A stretch of DNA of 64,000 nucleotides from Flaviflexus salsibiostraticola (GCF_003952265.1 NZ_CP034438.1:1798001-1862000); one strand, 5' to 3'. Shown: positions 1 through 11,029, counted from the first letter of the stretch. Notes: a model not told the origin generated them from the letters alone. Numbers and translations: made by a program.

Positions 1-162
1 CGGCACGACGAAGCCGACCAGGGCAGAATCCTGGTCGGCTGTGCCCGCTCTGTCCGGAGAACAGAGGTGGACCATGAGGCTATGTGCCCTGCCTCGAACT
101 CCGCCTCTGATCGTGGCCCGAAAGTCTCCGGACGTCCGCATACGGTTGTGCGCCGGAAGCAC
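1..162 (-). CDS. rnpA: Ribonuclease P protein component, N-terminal part (cut by window edge)
   Basis: Protein subunit of RNase P, which helps the catalytic RNA remove 5' leaders from tRNA precursors. Translating the minus strand from a GTG at 162 gives 54 residues beginning VLPAHNRMRTSGDFRATIR and running on to ALVGFVVP, where the window ends. The 'LP..NR(M/L)R...DFR.T.R.G.R' opening is characteristic of RnpA. It starts 14 bases after the rpmH stop on the same strand, the near-universal rpmH-rnpA order. The C-terminal half, including the RNR motif, lies outside the window. Start choice rests on the family alignment. Confidence 0.9.
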   Translation of the reverse strand, partial: MLPAHNRMRTSGDFRATIRGGVRGRAHSLMVHLCSPDRAGTADQDSALVGFVVP

Positions 163-176
163 GAGCCCTCAGCGAC

Positions 177-314
177 TCAGGCAGAGAGCTTTGCGCGGCC
201 CTTGCGACGGCGACCGGCCAGAATCGCGCGGCCGGCTCGGGTAGCCATGCGCTTGCGGAAGCCGTGCACCTTCGAACGCTTGCGGTTGTTGGGCTGGAAA
301 GTCCGCTTCACCAT
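177..314 (-). CDS. rpmH: 50S ribosomal protein L34
   Basis: Small basic protein of the large ribosomal subunit. It has 45 residues, starting [20 protein letters not shown] and continuing with the typical [24 protein letters not shown] pattern (seen from residue 21 on), so it is full length for L34. An in-frame ATG 48 bases upstream would add 16 residues absent from the family, so the ATG at 314 is chosen. It is divergent from dnaA and probably co-transcribed with rnpA; its promoter lies in the 315-692 region beside DnaA boxes. Confidence 0.97.
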   Translation of the reverse strand: MVKRTFQPNNRKRSKVHGFRKRMATRAGRAILAGRRRKGRAKLSA

Positions 315-692
315 GATGATCTCCACTCGGTCGTCGGCTAACGAGTCGGTCGATAGCCACATAACCAGAAAAGACTAGGCAAAAGGGTGCGACGGGTCAA
401 TGAGATGCCTGGTGAGGTGAGCAGTCTCACCGGCACCGGGACCGCATGAAAATTTGTCGTCGACGTAATTCACATCCGGGGAAAAAGTTTCATCCACAGC
501 TGTGTAATCACAATATTGTAGTTCCATGGTTTGGCCAAAGCTCAGGCCGAAAAACCACCCTCGAACTTTTCCACAGTTGTGGATAAGGCTGTGGAGAGAG
601 GCCCGCCAAACGTGTCGTGGAACGAGGAATCTGGCCTACGATGAGGCGAGTACCCGCGAGCAGCGGCCCGCTTTCACACAAGGAGTTCCTCA
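315..692. promoter_or_regulatory. rpmH/dnaA divergent intergenic region with DnaA boxes
   Basis: A 378-base non-coding stretch between the divergent rpmH and dnaA genes. Seen directly: a perfect DnaA box on the minus strand (TGTGGATAA, 578-586), a one-mismatch box TTTTCCACA (567-575) and another, TCATCCACA (490-498). The 567-586 pair is arranged head to head. The region is AT-richer than its surroundings around 445-530. A clear Shine-Dalgarno (AAGGAG, about 680-685) precedes dnaA. The boxes probably allow dnaA autoregulation and may extend the bipartite origin. Confidence 0.8.
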
Positions 693-2222
693 ATGTCAGA
701 TCCTCGCGTTGCCCTTGATGCCTGGACCGCTGCCATTGAGCTCCTTCGAGCTGAAGACGAACTGACCGACTCACAGACCGCTTTCGTCCGCATGGCGCAC
801 CCGCTTGCGACCGTGGACGACATCTTCGTCGTCGCCGTGAGCTCGGACTTCATCAAGTCGTGGATCGAGGAGAACGCCTCACGGGCAATGGAGGGCAAGC
901 TCACCGACATACTCGGCCGGGAGAAGCGCATCCTCATCTCTGTGGATTCGTCGCTGGGCGAGGCTCCGCTCCAGCAGACATCTGAACCCATTCATTCCCG
1001 CGGATTCACGCCGGAACCGACGCCCGCATCGACGCACACGGAATACGCCGAGCCTGTCAGTCCTTCCGCCATGTCCTTTGATCCGAGGGACGATGCCCTG
1101 TCTGTTGCCTCGGCGGCTGATGCCGCTGCGGATCGGCCCCGTCGAGGACCCGGCGCCTCGGAGACGACACTGCGGACGGCCGGGCTCAATCCGCGGTACA
1201 CATTCGACTCCTTCGTCATCGGCGAGTCCAACCGATTCGCGCACGGGACCTCCTTCGCCGTCGCCGAGGCGCCGGGTCAGACCTATAGTCCGCTGTTCAT
1301 CTACGGCGACTCGGGAATGGGCAAGACCCACCTCATGCATGCGATCGGGAACTACGCCCTCAATCTGTACCCGGAGCTCAAGGTCAAGTACGTCTCCGCC
1401 GAGGAGTTCACGAACGACTTCGTCAACTCGCTCGACAAGAACACGAAGCATCGCTTCAAGGAGCGCTACCGCTCGATCGATATCCTCCTCATCGATGACA
1501 TCCAATTCTTCGGCGACAAAGAGGGCACGGTCGAGGAGTTTTTCCACACGTTCAATGCCCTCTCCAACGCCAATAAGCAGATCGTCATCTCCTCCGACGT
1601 TGCCCCGCACCTGCTGCGCGACTTCGAGGACCGCATGATCTCGCGCTTCGCGTCCGGCATCACCGCCAATATCAGGCCCCCTGACCTCGAGACGCGCATG
1701 GCGATCATCAATCGCAAGGCGGCGAGTGATGGCCTGTCGGTTCCCCCGGACGTCTCCGAGTACATCGCGACGAAGGTTGCGACGAACGTCCGTGAGATCG
1801 AAGGGGCACTGCGGCGCGTCACCGCGTACTGCGATCTGTCGAAGCAGGACCTCACGGTGGCACTCGCCGAGATGGTGCTCAAGGACATCATCGCCGACCC
1901 GGATTCACTCGAGATCACGGCCGGCCTCATCATGGCTCAGACCGCGAGCTACTTCCGGATCACCATCGATGACCTCAGTTCCCCGGATCGGACGAGGATG
2001 ATGGTGACGGCTCGACAGATCGCCATGTATCTCTGCAGGGAGCTGACCGACCTGTCGCTGCCGAAGATCGGCGATCTTTTCGGCGGTCGCGACCACACCA
2101 CGGTCATGCACGCCTACCGGAAGATCTCGAACCAGATGGCGCAGAAGGAACAGGTCTTCGGCGACGTGTCCGCTCTCACAGCACAGATCAAGCAGGCGGC
2201 CACGAAGAACGCGCGGGGATAA
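693..2222 (+). CDS. dnaA: Chromosomal replication initiator protein DnaA
   Basis: AAA+ initiator that binds DnaA boxes, melts oriC and helps load the replicative helicase. The 509-residue protein has domain I at about 1-90, a Pro/Ala/Ser-rich variable linker (about 95-165), an AAA+ core from about 170 with Walker [10 protein letters not shown] (near 204) and Walker [10 protein letters not shown], and a C-terminal domain IV with the DnaA signature [15 protein letters not shown]. Length is normal for actinobacteria. The ATG at 693 has AAGGAG 7-12 bases upstream. DnaA boxes lie on both sides, as expected for an autoregulated gene at the origin. Confidence 0.98.
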   Translation: MSDPRVALDAWTAAIELLRAEDELTDSQTAFVRMAHPLATVDDIFVVAVSSDFIKSWIEENASRAMEGKLTDILGREKRILISVDSSLGEAPLQQTSEPIHSRGFTPEPTPASTHTEYAEPVSPSAMSFDPRDDALSVASAADAAADRPRRGPGASETTLRTAGLNPRYTFDSFVIGESNRFAHGTSFAVAEAPGQTYSPLFIYGDSGMGKTHLMHAIGNYALNLYPELKVKYVSAEEFTNDFVNSLDKNTKHRFKERYRSIDILLIDDIQFFGDKEGTVEEFFHTFNALSNANKQIVISSDVAPHLLRDFEDRMISRFASGITANIRPPDLETRMAIINRKAASDGLSVPPDVSEYIATKVATNVREIEGALRRVTAYCDLSKQDLTVALAEMVLKDIIADPDSLEITAGLIMAQTASYFRITIDDLSSPDRTRMMVTARQIAMYLCRELTDLSLPKIGDLFGGRDHTTVMHAYRKISNQMAQKEQVFGDVSALTAQIKQAATKNARG

Positions 2223-2588
2223 GGAAAACTCGGCTTGTCCACAGATTCTGTGGACAAAGCAGGACAACTCGCCAATTTCTGTGGATGAATCATCGTATTT
2301 GTGGATTCGATTTTGTCTCGAATGGCTCAATCCACAGAATTGCGAAATCATCCACAGAGCCGTCCAGGATCTTCCCACAGGCGAATTGTGGCCGATGCGG
2401 GGAAAGAGTCGGTTTTCAACATGTTCCACAGGGCCTACTACTGCTTCTGAAATTACATATTCTTTGGAAATTCGAGCCAACAGATGCCTCAACCGGCTCA
2501 GTTCGCGGATTCCCGCAGTCGCCATCCGCACTGCGAGGAAGTCGCGTAAGGTAATGCTAGTTACAGGACTTACAGGAAGGACTCCAGG
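2223..2588. other. Chromosomal replication origin oriC
   Basis: A 366-base intergenic region between dnaA and dnaN, the usual oriC site in actinobacteria. DnaA-box-like sites seen: TTGTCCACA at 2235-2243 and its inverse TGTGGACAA at 2249-2257 (together a 23-bp palindrome), TGTGGATGA 2280-2288, TGTGGATTC 2300-2308, CAATCCACA 2328-2336, TCATCCACA 2348-2356 and TGTTCCACA 2422-2430. A distinctly AT-rich stretch (about 2440-2480) follows the box cluster and is the best candidate unwinding element. The dnaN ribosome-binding site closes the region. No open reading frame here looks genuine. Confidence 0.92.
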
Positions 2589-3728
2589 GTGGAGCTGAGG
2601 GTCGATCGCGACGTGCTTGCCGATGCTGTCACGTGGGCAGCGAAAACAATTCCGAGCCGTCCAGCCATACCCGTCCTCGCGGGCATCAAGCTTGTCGCCG
2701 ACAGTGCAGGCACGCTGCAGGTCTCGGCGTATGACCCGGAGACGACAGCGTTGGTCGAGACGGAGGCCAGTGTCGACACCTCGGGAGAGTGCCTCGTCAA
2801 CGGCCGGATCCTCGCCGAGATCTGCCGCAGCCTTCCCGGACGGCCGGTTGATCTCAAGCTCGACGGAACAAAGCTCGAACTCGTGTGCGGCAGCGCCCGC
2901 TTCTCGCTTCACTCGATGGCGCTCGACGAATATCCGTCCCTGCCCTCGACGGACGACGTCATCGGCACCGTCGATGGCTCGGAATGGCTCGAGGCGGTCA
3001 CCCAGGTGTCCTCCGCAGCGTCCCATGATGAGACGCTGCCACTGCTCGTGTCGGTCTGCCTCGAGATCGATGGCGAGAACATGACGCTCATGGCGACCGA
3101 CAGGTATCGACTCGCCGTTCGCGAACTGACCTGGTCCCCATCCAAGACCGATGTGTCGGATCGAATCCTCGTCAAAGCATCGCGACTCCTCGAGATCGCA
3201 AAGTCCTACGGCTCGGCCGGTCCTATCACGCTCGCCCTGGATGAAGCCGGCAGCGCGAAGATGATCGGTTTCGACGCGGTCGGCCGCGAGAGCACCTCCC
3301 GGCTCATTGACGGGGATTACCCGCAGGTGCGCTCGCTGTTCCCGAAGGACATCAACGGCTATGCCGTCGTCTCTCGCACGGATCTGCTCGAGGCGATCAA
3401 GCGCTCGAGGATCGTCGTCGAGCGTAACTCGGCCGTTCGACTCTCCTTCACGGAGGGTCAGGTCACGGTCGAGGCGGGCCAGGGAGGCGATTCCGCCCAG
3501 GCGAAGGAAGTGCTTCAGGCGAGCCTCAATGGCGAAGACATCACGATGGCGTTCAACCCGTCGTACCTGCTTGACGCCCTGACCGTGACGAATGCGCCGT
3601 ACGTTCGAATCTCTTTCACCCATTCGACGAAGCCAGCCGTTGTGTCGGCCCAGGAGGAGCTCGGGGGTGACGACTCGCTCGACTTCCGCGTCCTGCTCAT
3701 GCCGATCCGCGCGTTCGGTGTCAATTGA
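2589..3728 (+). CDS. dnaN: DNA polymerase III beta subunit (sliding clamp)
   Basis: Ring-shaped processivity clamp that tethers DNA polymerase III and many repair enzymes to DNA. The 379-residue product matches the usual three-fold-repeat clamp length, with family landmarks such as RPAIPVLAGIKL near the N terminus, FSLHSMALDEYPSLP and the C-terminal ending LLMPIRAF (MP.R pattern that closes the clamp). Translation begins at a GTG preceded by an AGGAAGGA-type ribosome-binding site in the oriC flank. It lies between oriC and recF in the standard order; no gnd gene intervenes, unlike mycobacteria. Confidence 0.98.
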   Translation: MELRVDRDVLADAVTWAAKTIPSRPAIPVLAGIKLVADSAGTLQVSAYDPETTALVETEASVDTSGECLVNGRILAEICRSLPGRPVDLKLDGTKLELVCGSARFSLHSMALDEYPSLPSTDDVIGTVDGSEWLEAVTQVSSAASHDETLPLLVSVCLEIDGENMTLMATDRYRLAVRELTWSPSKTDVSDRILVKASRLLEIAKSYGSAGPITLALDEAGSAKMIGFDAVGRESTSRLIDGDYPQVRSLFPKDINGYAVVSRTDLLEAIKRSRIVVERNSAVRLSFTEGQVTVEAGQGGDSAQAKEVLQASLNGEDITMAFNPSYLLDALTVTNAPYVRISFTHSTKPAVVSAQEELGGDDSLDFRVLLMPIRAFGVN

Positions 3729-3781
3729 TGTGGTGGAGGGATACTGTTTCGGGGGTTTGACAAGAGGGGGCGGCTGCTAGC

Positions 3782-4975
3782 GTGTGGATCTCGAATCTTG
3801 CGCTCAACGACTTCCGCTCCTACCCGAATGCGGTTCTCGAATTCGAGCCGGGCGCCACTCTGTTCATTGGAGAGAATGGCCAGGGCAAGACCAACATCGT
3901 CGAGGCGATCGCCTATCTCGCGACGTTCTCGTCCCACCGAGTTGCGGCCGATGCCGCACTCGTCCGACAGGGAGGGCCGGCCGCCGTCATCCGTGCCAAA
4001 GCACACAATGGCGAGCGGGAATCGATGCTCGAGATTGAGATCCTTGCCGGAAGGGCGAACAGAGCGAGGCTCAATCGCGGCGCCGTCAAGCCTCGCGAGC
4101 TCCTCGGGATTGTCAGGGCCGTCGTCTTCGCCCCGGAAGACCTGCAGCTCATCTCCGGTGACCCAGGTGTGCGACGTCGATTTCTTGACGATGCCGCAAT
4201 TCAGCAGCGGCCGCGAATGGCGGGCGTCAAGACCGAATATGACAAGGTTCTGCGCCACCGCACGGCACTGCTCAAGTCATCCGGCGCCGCGCGACGTCGA
4301 GGACAGCCGGTCGACGAGATCAGCTTTGCTGTGTGGGATGACCGATTGGCCGATCTCGGCGCCCAGATCGTCGCTCATCGTGCCGCCCTCGTGCGAGACC
4401 TTCGCCCCCACGTTGTCACGATGTACGAGAAGATCGCCCCCGGCCGGGGCACACCCCACGTCGTCTACGAGGCGAATGTCGACCGGCAGGCGTCGGCAGT
4501 TCCGTCGCCGCAGGACCTGGAGGCGTCCGGTTATGGCGCGCTCGAGGAGATAGAAGATGGTCTGCTCGATGTGGATGCCGTCAGGGAGCGGCTCAGGGCA
4601 TCGATCGTGGAGCGCCGAGATCGTGAGATCGACAGAGGAATCAACCTCGTCGGACCCCATCGCGACGACCTCGTTCTCGGGTTGGGGACGCTGCCGGCCA
4701 AGGGCTTCGCATCGCACGGCGAGACGTGGTCCTACGCGCTGGCCCTGCGGCTCGCCGAATGGGCGCTGCTGCGTGAGGGCGACGAATCCGATCCCATTCT
4801 CATCCTCGACGATGTCTTCGCCGAGCTCGATCTGCGCCGGCGCTCTGCCCTCGCGGACATGATCGTCGACACCGAACAGGTCTTCATCACCGCGGCGGTC
4901 GGCGACGACATTCCGCCGGAGCTCGACGGCACACGCTTCCGTGTCCATGACGGGACCGTGACCCGTGATCGTTGA
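3782..4975 (+). CDS. recF: DNA replication and repair protein RecF
   Basis: SMC/ABC-like ATPase that loads RecA at gapped DNA with RecO and RecR. The 397-residue protein opens with WISNLALNDFRSYPNA and has Walker A GENGQGKTNIVEAI (about 31-45), the family phrase LISGDPGVRRRFLDD, and a C-terminal DLVLGLG, ABC-type signature and Walker B ILILDDVFAELD. It starts at a GTG (3782), 53 bases after dnaN. Its last 11 bases overlap the next gene, indicating translational coupling. Confidence 0.97.
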   Translation: MWISNLALNDFRSYPNAVLEFEPGATLFIGENGQGKTNIVEAIAYLATFSSHRVAADAALVRQGGPAAVIRAKAHNGERESMLEIEILAGRANRARLNRGAVKPRELLGIVRAVVFAPEDLQLISGDPGVRRRFLDDAAIQQRPRMAGVKTEYDKVLRHRTALLKSSGAARRRGQPVDEISFAVWDDRLADLGAQIVAHRAALVRDLRPHVVTMYEKIAPGRGTPHVVYEANVDRQASAVPSPQDLEASGYGALEEIEDGLLDVDAVRERLRASIVERRDREIDRGINLVGPHRDDLVLGLGTLPAKGFASHGETWSYALALRLAEWALLREGDESDPILILDDVFAELDLRRRSALADMIVDTEQVFITAAVGDDIPPELDGTRFRVHDGTVTRDR

Positions 4976-5555
4976 GGAGGCTCGTGCGCAGGCCCGTCGG
5001 TCGACGGGCGATGACGTGTGCCTTGCCGCGCTCGAGCGGGCGCGTGAGATGCAGGTGCGCCACGGCTATCGGAGAGTCGGCAAACCGAAGCCGTTCGTCG
5101 GCAAGGGCGCCCACCGTGAGGACCCGGGCGTGAACCTGGCGATTCAGACGCCGGGGCCGGGATGGGGTGACGTCGGATCCGGCCCTCGTCCGTCGTGGCG
5201 GGATCCGCGTCCGATCGGGGAGACGCTCGGCCGTTTCACGGCGGGTGCCGGATGGTCTCGGCAGCTGGCTGTGGCGAAGCTGCGCAACTCGTGGGAGGAG
5301 ATCGTCGGCCCGACGGTTGCCAAGCACGCCGTCCTTGAGGAGTTCGAGGATGGTGCGCTCACGATCCTCGCCTCGTCGCACTCCTGGGCAGTCAACCTGC
5401 GCTCACTCCTTCCGCAGGTGGAGAAGGCGATTGTCGACGCGATCGGCGAGGGGATCGTCGAATCGATCACCGTGCGAAATGTGCAGCAGGTGTCGTGGAA
5501 GCATGGGCGCCTCTCGGTGCCCGGGCGGGGCCCGCGAGATACCTACGATCAGTGA
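4965..5555 (+). CDS. DUF721 (DciA-like) protein, putative helicase loader/operator
   Basis: A 196-residue protein between recF and gyrB. In M. tuberculosis the gene here (Rv0004) encodes DciA, which interacts with DnaB and takes the place of DnaC/DnaI. The N terminus is polar and low in structure; a central block (about residues 85-165) carries the DUF721 pattern, including LAVAKLRNSWEEIVG, GALTILASSHSWAVNLR and a C-terminal IVESITVRN. It starts at a GTG inside the end of recF. The DciA role is inferred from family and position; dnaB itself is in this window (18766-20109). Confidence 0.88.
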   Translation: MIVEEARAQARRSTGDDVCLAALERAREMQVRHGYRRVGKPKPFVGKGAHREDPGVNLAIQTPGPGWGDVGSGPRPSWRDPRPIGETLGRFTAGAGWSRQLAVAKLRNSWEEIVGPTVAKHAVLEEFEDGALTILASSHSWAVNLRSLLPQVEKAIVDAIGEGIVESITVRNVQQVSWKHGRLSVPGRGPRDTYDQ

Positions 5556-5714
5556 CATTCTGAATAGGCCATTTCGACAAATACCGGTAGAATGAGATGG
5601 GCCCCGATTCTGGGTTGACCTACTGGTCTCAGGGGCCAGGCCGCGAGAAGCGATTCTGAGTACGTTATCGGGGACGCCGGTCTGCATTGAACCTATATGA
5701 GGAGAATCCTGCAC

Positions 5715-7769
5715 GTGGATGACGAACGCTCGCCCGAGACCCGCCGGCCCGGCACGGTCGATGAGAATCAGGCCTATGACGCCGCCGACATCACGGTCCT
5801 CGAGGGCCTCGAGGCGGTTCGCAAGCGACCGGGCATGTACATCGGCTCGACCGGCGAGCGGGGCCTGCACCACCTGGTATACGAGGTCGTCGACAACTCC
5901 GTCGATGAGGCTCTCGCCGGGTACTGCGACCATATCGAGGTGACGCTGCTGGAGAATGGTGGTGTTCAGGTCGTCGATAACGGGCGAGGAATCCCCGTGG
6001 CGATGCACCCGACCGAGGGTAAGCCTGCCGTTGAGGTCGTGATGACCGTCCTGCACGCCGGCGGCAAGTTCGGCAACGGCGGGTACGCGGTGTCGGGCGG
6101 CCTGCACGGCGTCGGCGTCTCCGTCGTCAACGCGCTGTCGACTCGGATGGCGACAGAGATTAAGCGGGACGGATCGTACTGGACGATCGGCTACGAGAAC
6201 GGCGTCACCGTCGAACCTCTCGAGCAGGGGATCGCGACGGACGAGACGGGGACGACACAGACCTTCTGGCCGAACCCGAGCATCTTCGAGACGGTCGACT
6301 TCGACTTCGAGACTCTGCGCAAGCGCTTCCACCAGATGGCGTTCCTCAACAAGGGTCTGCGGATCACGCTCATCGACCACCGCCCCGAGGCTGTGCCCGA
6401 GGGTGACGAGGTGACGGGCGATGAACAGGGCACGGCGAATGACCCGATCATGGGCCATCGCGAAGTCTCCTACCGCTATGAGGGCGGGCTCCTCGACTAC
6501 GTCAAGTTCCTCAACGGGATGAAGAAGGTCGAGCTCGTCCACCCGGACCCGATCTACTTCGAATCGGAGGACACCGAGAAGCAGATCTCCCTCGAGATCG
6601 CGATGCAGTGGACGGGTGCCTACTCGGAATCGATCCACACCTTCGCGAACACGATCAACACGACTGAGGGCGGTACCCACGAAGAGGGATTCCGGTCGGC
6701 GCTGACGACGATCATCAACAAGTACGCCCGCGAGAAGAGTCTCCTCAAGGACAAGGATCCGAACCTGTCGGGCGAGGACGTTCGAGAGGGCCTCACGGCC
6801 GTCATCTCCGTCAAGCTCGGCGAACCGCAGTTCGAGGGCCAGACGAAGACGAAGCTCGGCAACACCGAGGCCCGGACCTTCGTCCAGCAGCAGACCTATC
6901 AGCAGCTCGCCGACTGGTTCGACTCACACCCGAACGAGGCGCGGGACATCATTCGGAAGTCGACCCAGGCCTACCAGGCCAGGATCGCGGCGAGGAAGGC
7001 CCGTGAGGCGACGCGTCGCAAGTCTGTCCTCGAGTCGGCGTCGATGCCCGGCAAGCTCAAGGACTGCACATCAAGGAATCCCGCGGAGTGCGAGATCTAC
7101 ATCGTCGAGGGCGACTCGGCGGGTGGGTCAGCGGTCAACGGCCGCGATCCGAAGCACCAGGCGATCCTTCCCATCCGAGGAAAGATCCTCAACGTTGAGA
7201 AGGCACGGCTCGATCGTGCGCTCTCGTCCGATACCATCCAGTCCCTCATCACCGCCTTCGGCACCGGAGTCGGCGAAGAGTTCGACATCAGCAAGCTGCG
7301 GTACCACAAGGTCATCTTCATGGCGGATGCCGACGTCGATGGCCAGCACATCGCGACGCTCCTGCTCACCCTCGTCTACCGGTACATGCGGCCGCTCATC
7401 GAAGAGGGCCATGTGTTCCTCGCGATGCCGCCGCTCTACCGGATCAAGTGGACGAACGCCCCCCACGACTATGTCTTCTCCGATAAGGAGCGGGAGGAGG
7501 CTCTCGAGGCGGGCAGAGCCGCTGGCAAGAGGCTCCCGAAGGACAAGACAGTCGGCGCCATCCAGCGCTACAAGGGCCTGGGCGAGATGAACGACAGCGA
7601 GCTGTGGGACACGACGATGAACCCGGAGACCCGCACGCTCAAGCAGGTGGAGATCGGCGAGGCGGCCGCGACCGATGAGACGTTCTCGATCCTCATGGGT
7701 GAGGACGTCGAATCCCGCAGGAGCTTCATCCAGCGCAACGCGCACGACGTGCGCTTCCTCGATATTTAA
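5715..7769 (+). CDS. gyrB: DNA gyrase subunit B
   Basis: ATPase subunit of gyrase, the type IIA topoisomerase that introduces negative supercoils. GHKL ATPase motifs include [21 protein letters not shown] and [15 protein letters not shown]; the TOPRIM domain shows EGDSAGGSA and the metal-binding DADVDG; the C terminus contains [10 protein letters not shown]. An upstream in-frame ATG at 5697 lacks a ribosome-binding site, whereas AGGAGA at about 5700-5705 is well spaced for the GTG at 5715, so I use that start (684 residues). It is followed 8 bases later by gyrA. Confidence 0.96.
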   Translation: MDDERSPETRRPGTVDENQAYDAADITVLEGLEAVRKRPGMYIGSTGERGLHHLVYEVVDNSVDEALAGYCDHIEVTLLENGGVQVVDNGRGIPVAMHPTEGKPAVEVVMTVLHAGGKFGNGGYAVSGGLHGVGVSVVNALSTRMATEIKRDGSYWTIGYENGVTVEPLEQGIATDETGTTQTFWPNPSIFETVDFDFETLRKRFHQMAFLNKGLRITLIDHRPEAVPEGDEVTGDEQGTANDPIMGHREVSYRYEGGLLDYVKFLNGMKKVELVHPDPIYFESEDTEKQISLEIAMQWTGAYSESIHTFANTINTTEGGTHEEGFRSALTTIINKYAREKSLLKDKDPNLSGEDVREGLTAVISVKLGEPQFEGQTKTKLGNTEARTFVQQQTYQQLADWFDSHPNEARDIIRKSTQAYQARIAARKAREATRRKSVLESASMPGKLKDCTSRNPAECEIYIVEGDSAGGSAVNGRDPKHQAILPIRGKILNVEKARLDRALSSDTIQSLITAFGTGVGEEFDISKLRYHKVIFMADADVDGQHIATLLLTLVYRYMRPLIEEGHVFLAMPPLYRIKWTNAPHDYVFSDKEREEALEAGRAAGKRLPKDKTVGAIQRYKGLGEMNDSELWDTTMNPETRTLKQVEIGEAAATDETFSILMGEDVESRRSFIQRNAHDVRFLDI

Positions 7770-7777
7770 GGGCAGCA

Positions 7778-10405
7778 GTGAGCGAAGAAACCGAAGTCTA
7801 CAACCACGGCGCAATCGTCGAGGTCGATCTCCAGCGGGAGATGGAGAAGTCGTACCTCGACTACTCGATGTCCGTCATCGTCGGGCGTGCGCTGCCCGAC
7901 GTCCGAGACGGGATGAAGCCCGTCCACCGCCGCGTCATCTACGCGATGTGGGACGGCGGCTACCGGCCGACCTCGTCCTTCTCAAAGTCGGCGAAGATCG
8001 TCGGCGATGTCATGGGTCACTACCACCCGCATGGCGACTCGGCGATCTACGACACGATGGTGCGCCTCGTCCAGCCGTGGAGCATGCGTTACCCGCTCGT
8101 GTCCGGCCAGGGCAACTTCGGTACGGCCGGCGACCTGGGGGCGGCAGCCCCCCGATACACCGAGGCGCGGATGGCGCCGCTCGCTGTTGAGATGGTGCGC
8201 GACATCGAGCAGGAGACCGTCGATTTCGAGCCGAACTACGATGGCTCGCTCATGGAGCCAAAGGTTCTCACCGCACGTTTCCCGAACCTGCTCGTCAACG
8301 GTTCCGAGGGCATCGCGGTCGGCATGGCGACCCGTATCCCGCCCCACAACCTCCGCGAGGTCGCCGAGGGAGCCCAGTGGTTCCTCGAGAACCCGGATGT
8401 GACGAAGGAGGAGCTGCTCGCGCAGCTCATGCTCCGCATCAAGGGTCCGGACTTCCCGAGCGGCGCAACGATCCTCGGGAAGAAGGGCATTGAGGACACG
8501 TACCGCACCGGCCGCGGCTCGATCACGCAGCGTGCGGTTGTCGAGGTCGATGAGATCAATGGTCGTCAGTGCCTCGTCGTCACGGACCTGCCCTACCAGG
8601 TCAACCCCGACCGGCTGCTCGAGAAGATGGTCGAGGGGATCAAGGAGGGGCGCCTGCCCGGCATCGCCGACATCCGCGACGAGACGTCGGGCCGCGCCGG
8701 CCAGCGCATCGTCATCGTCCTCAAGCGGGATGCCGTGGCGAAGGTCGTGCTCAACAACCTGTACAAGCACACGCAGCTGCAGAACAACTTCCCGGCCAAC
8801 ATGCTCGCCCTCGTCGACGGCGTTCCGCGCACGCTCTCGCTCGACGGCTTCATCCGGCATTGGGTGAACCACCAGATCGAGGTCATCCAGCGCCGGACAA
8901 CCTTCCGTCTCCGGAAGGCGAAGGAGCTTCTCCACATCCTCACCGCCTATCTCAAGGCGCTCGATAATCTTGACGAGGTCATCGCCCTCATCCGTCGCTC
9001 GCCGACGGCCGACGTCGCCCGCGAGGGCCTCATCGAGCTTCTCGACATCGACGCGGAGCAGGCGAATGCGATCCTCTCCCTCCAGCTGCGCAGGCTTGCC
9101 GCGCTCGAGCGGCAGAAGATTCTTGATGATTACGCGAAGGCCGAAGCGGAGGTGCTCGATTACGAGGACATCCTCGCCCGCCCTGAGCGTCAGCGCTCGA
9201 TCGTGTCATCGGAGCTCGCGGAGATCGTCGACAAGTTCGGTGACGAGCGTCGGACGAGGATTCTTCCCTTCGATGGGGAGATGTCAGTCGAGGACCTCAT
9301 TCCCGAGGAGGATGTCGTCGTCACCGTCACCCGCGGCGGCTTCGCCAAGCGTACGAAGGTGTCGGAGTACCGTGCCCAGCATCGCGGCGGCAAGGGCGTG
9401 CGCGGAGCCTCGCTCCGCGGCGATGATGTCATCGATCGATTCGGGGTGGCCTCCACCCACGACTGGCATCTCTTCTTCACGAACCTCGGTCGTGTCTACC
9501 GGATCAAGGGCTACGAGATCCCCGAGGGAGGACGCGATTCGAAGGGCCAGCACGTGGCGAATCTGCTTGCATTCCAGCCGGGTGAGCACATCGTCACCGC
9601 CCTCAACATCTCGTCGTACACCGACGCGGAGTACCTCGTCCTCGCCACCCAGGATGGCCTCGTCAAGAAGACGAAGCTCGCGGATTTCGACTCCCCGCGC
9701 ACAGGTGGCCTCATCGCCATCAGGCTGCGCGAGCACGTCGATGGGTCGACGGACCAGGTTGTGGCGGCACGGCTCGCCGACGACAGTGATGAGCTCATCC
9801 TTGTCTCGAAGAAGGGCCAATCGATCCGCTTCAGCGCGAACGACGACAGCCTGCGCCCCATGGGCCGAGCCACGTCGGGTGTACGCGGGATGAAGTTCCG
9901 TGACGACGACTCGCTGCTGTCGATGGACGTGGTCCGCGATGACTGTGAGGTGTTCGTTGTGACAGAGGGCGGGTTCGCGAAGCGGACACGCGTGTCGGAA
10001 TACCGCAGCCAGGGCCGCGGCGGTTACGGAATCAAGGTCGCCAACCTGGTGGAGGAGCGCGGCGACCTCGTCGGTGCACTCATCACCCAGCCGACCGACG
10101 AGGTCCTCGTCATCATGAATTCCGGCAAGATCGTACGATCTGCAGTGGCCGAGGTGTCGTTGACAGGACGCAACACTCAGGGGGTCATGTTCGCTCGGCC
10201 CGATGCAACCGACAGGATCGTCGCGATCGCGAAGAACGTCGAGAGCGCCGTTGACCGCCTGCCGGGGGACAGCGCAGAGTCTGCCGGATCGGCGGAATCG
10301 ACGTCTCCCGCGGACGTCGAGGCGCCGCTCCAGACCGAACCCAACGCGACGACGGACGACGGTGCGGTAGCGTCTGACGTAGACCATGCCGACGATGAGG
10401 ACTGA
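7778..10405 (+). CDS. gyrA: DNA gyrase subunit A
   Basis: DNA-cleaving subunit of gyrase. The 875-residue protein shows the breakage-reunion domain with the catalytic tyrosine in [10 protein letters not shown], the quinolone-resistance region [11 protein letters not shown] (the Ser and Asp positions linked to fluoroquinolone resistance are both unmutated by E. coli comparison), and beta-pinwheel repeats in the C-terminal third. The pinwheel contains the GyrA-box-like [10 protein letters not shown] and GRGGYGI blades. The last about 55 residues are an acidic Ala/Ser/Asp-rich tail ending in DHADDED. It starts at GTG 8 bases after gyrB. Confidence 0.98.
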   Translation: MSEETEVYNHGAIVEVDLQREMEKSYLDYSMSVIVGRALPDVRDGMKPVHRRVIYAMWDGGYRPTSSFSKSAKIVGDVMGHYHPHGDSAIYDTMVRLVQPWSMRYPLVSGQGNFGTAGDLGAAAPRYTEARMAPLAVEMVRDIEQETVDFEPNYDGSLMEPKVLTARFPNLLVNGSEGIAVGMATRIPPHNLREVAEGAQWFLENPDVTKEELLAQLMLRIKGPDFPSGATILGKKGIEDTYRTGRGSITQRAVVEVDEINGRQCLVVTDLPYQVNPDRLLEKMVEGIKEGRLPGIADIRDETSGRAGQRIVIVLKRDAVAKVVLNNLYKHTQLQNNFPANMLALVDGVPRTLSLDGFIRHWVNHQIEVIQRRTTFRLRKAKELLHILTAYLKALDNLDEVIALIRRSPTADVAREGLIELLDIDAEQANAILSLQLRRLAALERQKILDDYAKAEAEVLDYEDILARPERQRSIVSSELAEIVDKFGDERRTRILPFDGEMSVEDLIPEEDVVVTVTRGGFAKRTKVSEYRAQHRGGKGVRGASLRGDDVIDRFGVASTHDWHLFFTNLGRVYRIKGYEIPEGGRDSKGQHVANLLAFQPGEHIVTALNISSYTDAEYLVLATQDGLVKKTKLADFDSPRTGGLIAIRLREHVDGSTDQVVAARLADDSDELILVSKKGQSIRFSANDDSLRPMGRATSGVRGMKFRDDDSLLSMDVVRDDCEVFVVTEGGFAKRTRVSEYRSQGRGGYGIKVANLVEERGDLVGALITQPTDEVLVIMNSGKIVRSAVAEVSLTGRNTQGVMFARPDATDRIVAIAKNVESAVDRLPGDSAESAGSAESTSPADVEAPLQTEPNATTDDGAVASDVDHADDED

Positions 10406-10407
10406 GA

Positions 10408-10833
10408 GTGATGAGCATCGACGAGACGAAACAGGCTGAGGCGCCCGAGGCGAGGCCGGCGAGAACCCGACCCGGCATCCGCCGAGCTCATATGACGATC
10501 TCGAGGATCGATCCGTGGTCGGCGCTCAAGGTCTCCTTCCTCCTCGCGGTTGGCCTCGGTGTCATGATCGTCGTGTCGGCGGTTGTCCTGTGGATGGTGT
10601 TCGATGCGATGAACGTGTTCGCGTCGATTCGTGATCTTCTCGAGACACTCGGATCGGAACCGCTGCTCGAGCTCATGCAGTATCTCGAGTTCGGCCGCGT
10701 CGTCTCCTTCTCGATCATCGTCGCCGTCATCGACATCATCCTCTTCACGTTCCTCGGCGGAATCATGGCGCTTCTCTACAACCTGATCGCGGCGCTCGTC
10801 GGCGGTACGCACATCACCATCACCGACGAGTGA
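10408..10833 (+). CDS. DUF3566 transmembrane protein downstream of gyrA
   Basis: Small membrane protein of unknown role that sits directly after gyrA in most actinobacteria (Rv0007 position). The 141 residues have a charged cytoplasmic N terminus of about 40 residues, then SRIDPWSALKVSFLL, a first hydrophobic helix (about 48-70) and a second one (about 98-128). Translation may begin at GTG 10408 or the adjoining ATG 10411; only 2 bases separate it from the gyrA stop, so it belongs to the gyrBA operon. Family placement is good; function is not known. Confidence 0.9.
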   Translation: MMSIDETKQAEAPEARPARTRPGIRRAHMTISRIDPWSALKVSFLLAVGLGVMIVVSAVVLWMVFDAMNVFASIRDLLETLGSEPLLELMQYLEFGRVVSFSIIVAVIDIILFTFLGGIMALLYNLIAALVGGTHITITDE

Positions 10834-10900
10834 CCGTCGCCGGCCGCGAGCTGTATGGAATTGCGGTCGACAGACGATCACGGTATGATAACGGCAGTGC

Positions 10901-10934
10901 CGTGGCCGCCAGTTGAATCATCCTGGCGGCCACG
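10901..10934 (+). terminator. Hairpin terminator after the gyrBA-DUF3566 operon
   Basis: A perfect 12-bp stem: CGTGGCCGCCAG (10901-10912) pairs with CTGGCGGCCACG (10923-10934) around a 10-base loop. There is no T tract, which is common in high-GC actinobacteria. It lies 67 bases after the DUF3566 stop and before tRNA-Ile. Confidence 0.65.
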
Positions 10935-11029
10935 AGACATGTAAGTGTCGGCAGGCTCACGGTCAGCCCGTTTTGTAGGGAAGCGGCCGCTGGGTTAACC
11001 TTGTTTGGCACGTTGCAGCAACGTACAGA

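Noticed and set aside
1905..3623. Long minus-strand frame of 572 residues across oriC and dnaN
   Set aside because: It runs antisense to dnaA, oriC and dnaN and has no recognisable motifs. High GC content opens such antisense frames throughout the window.
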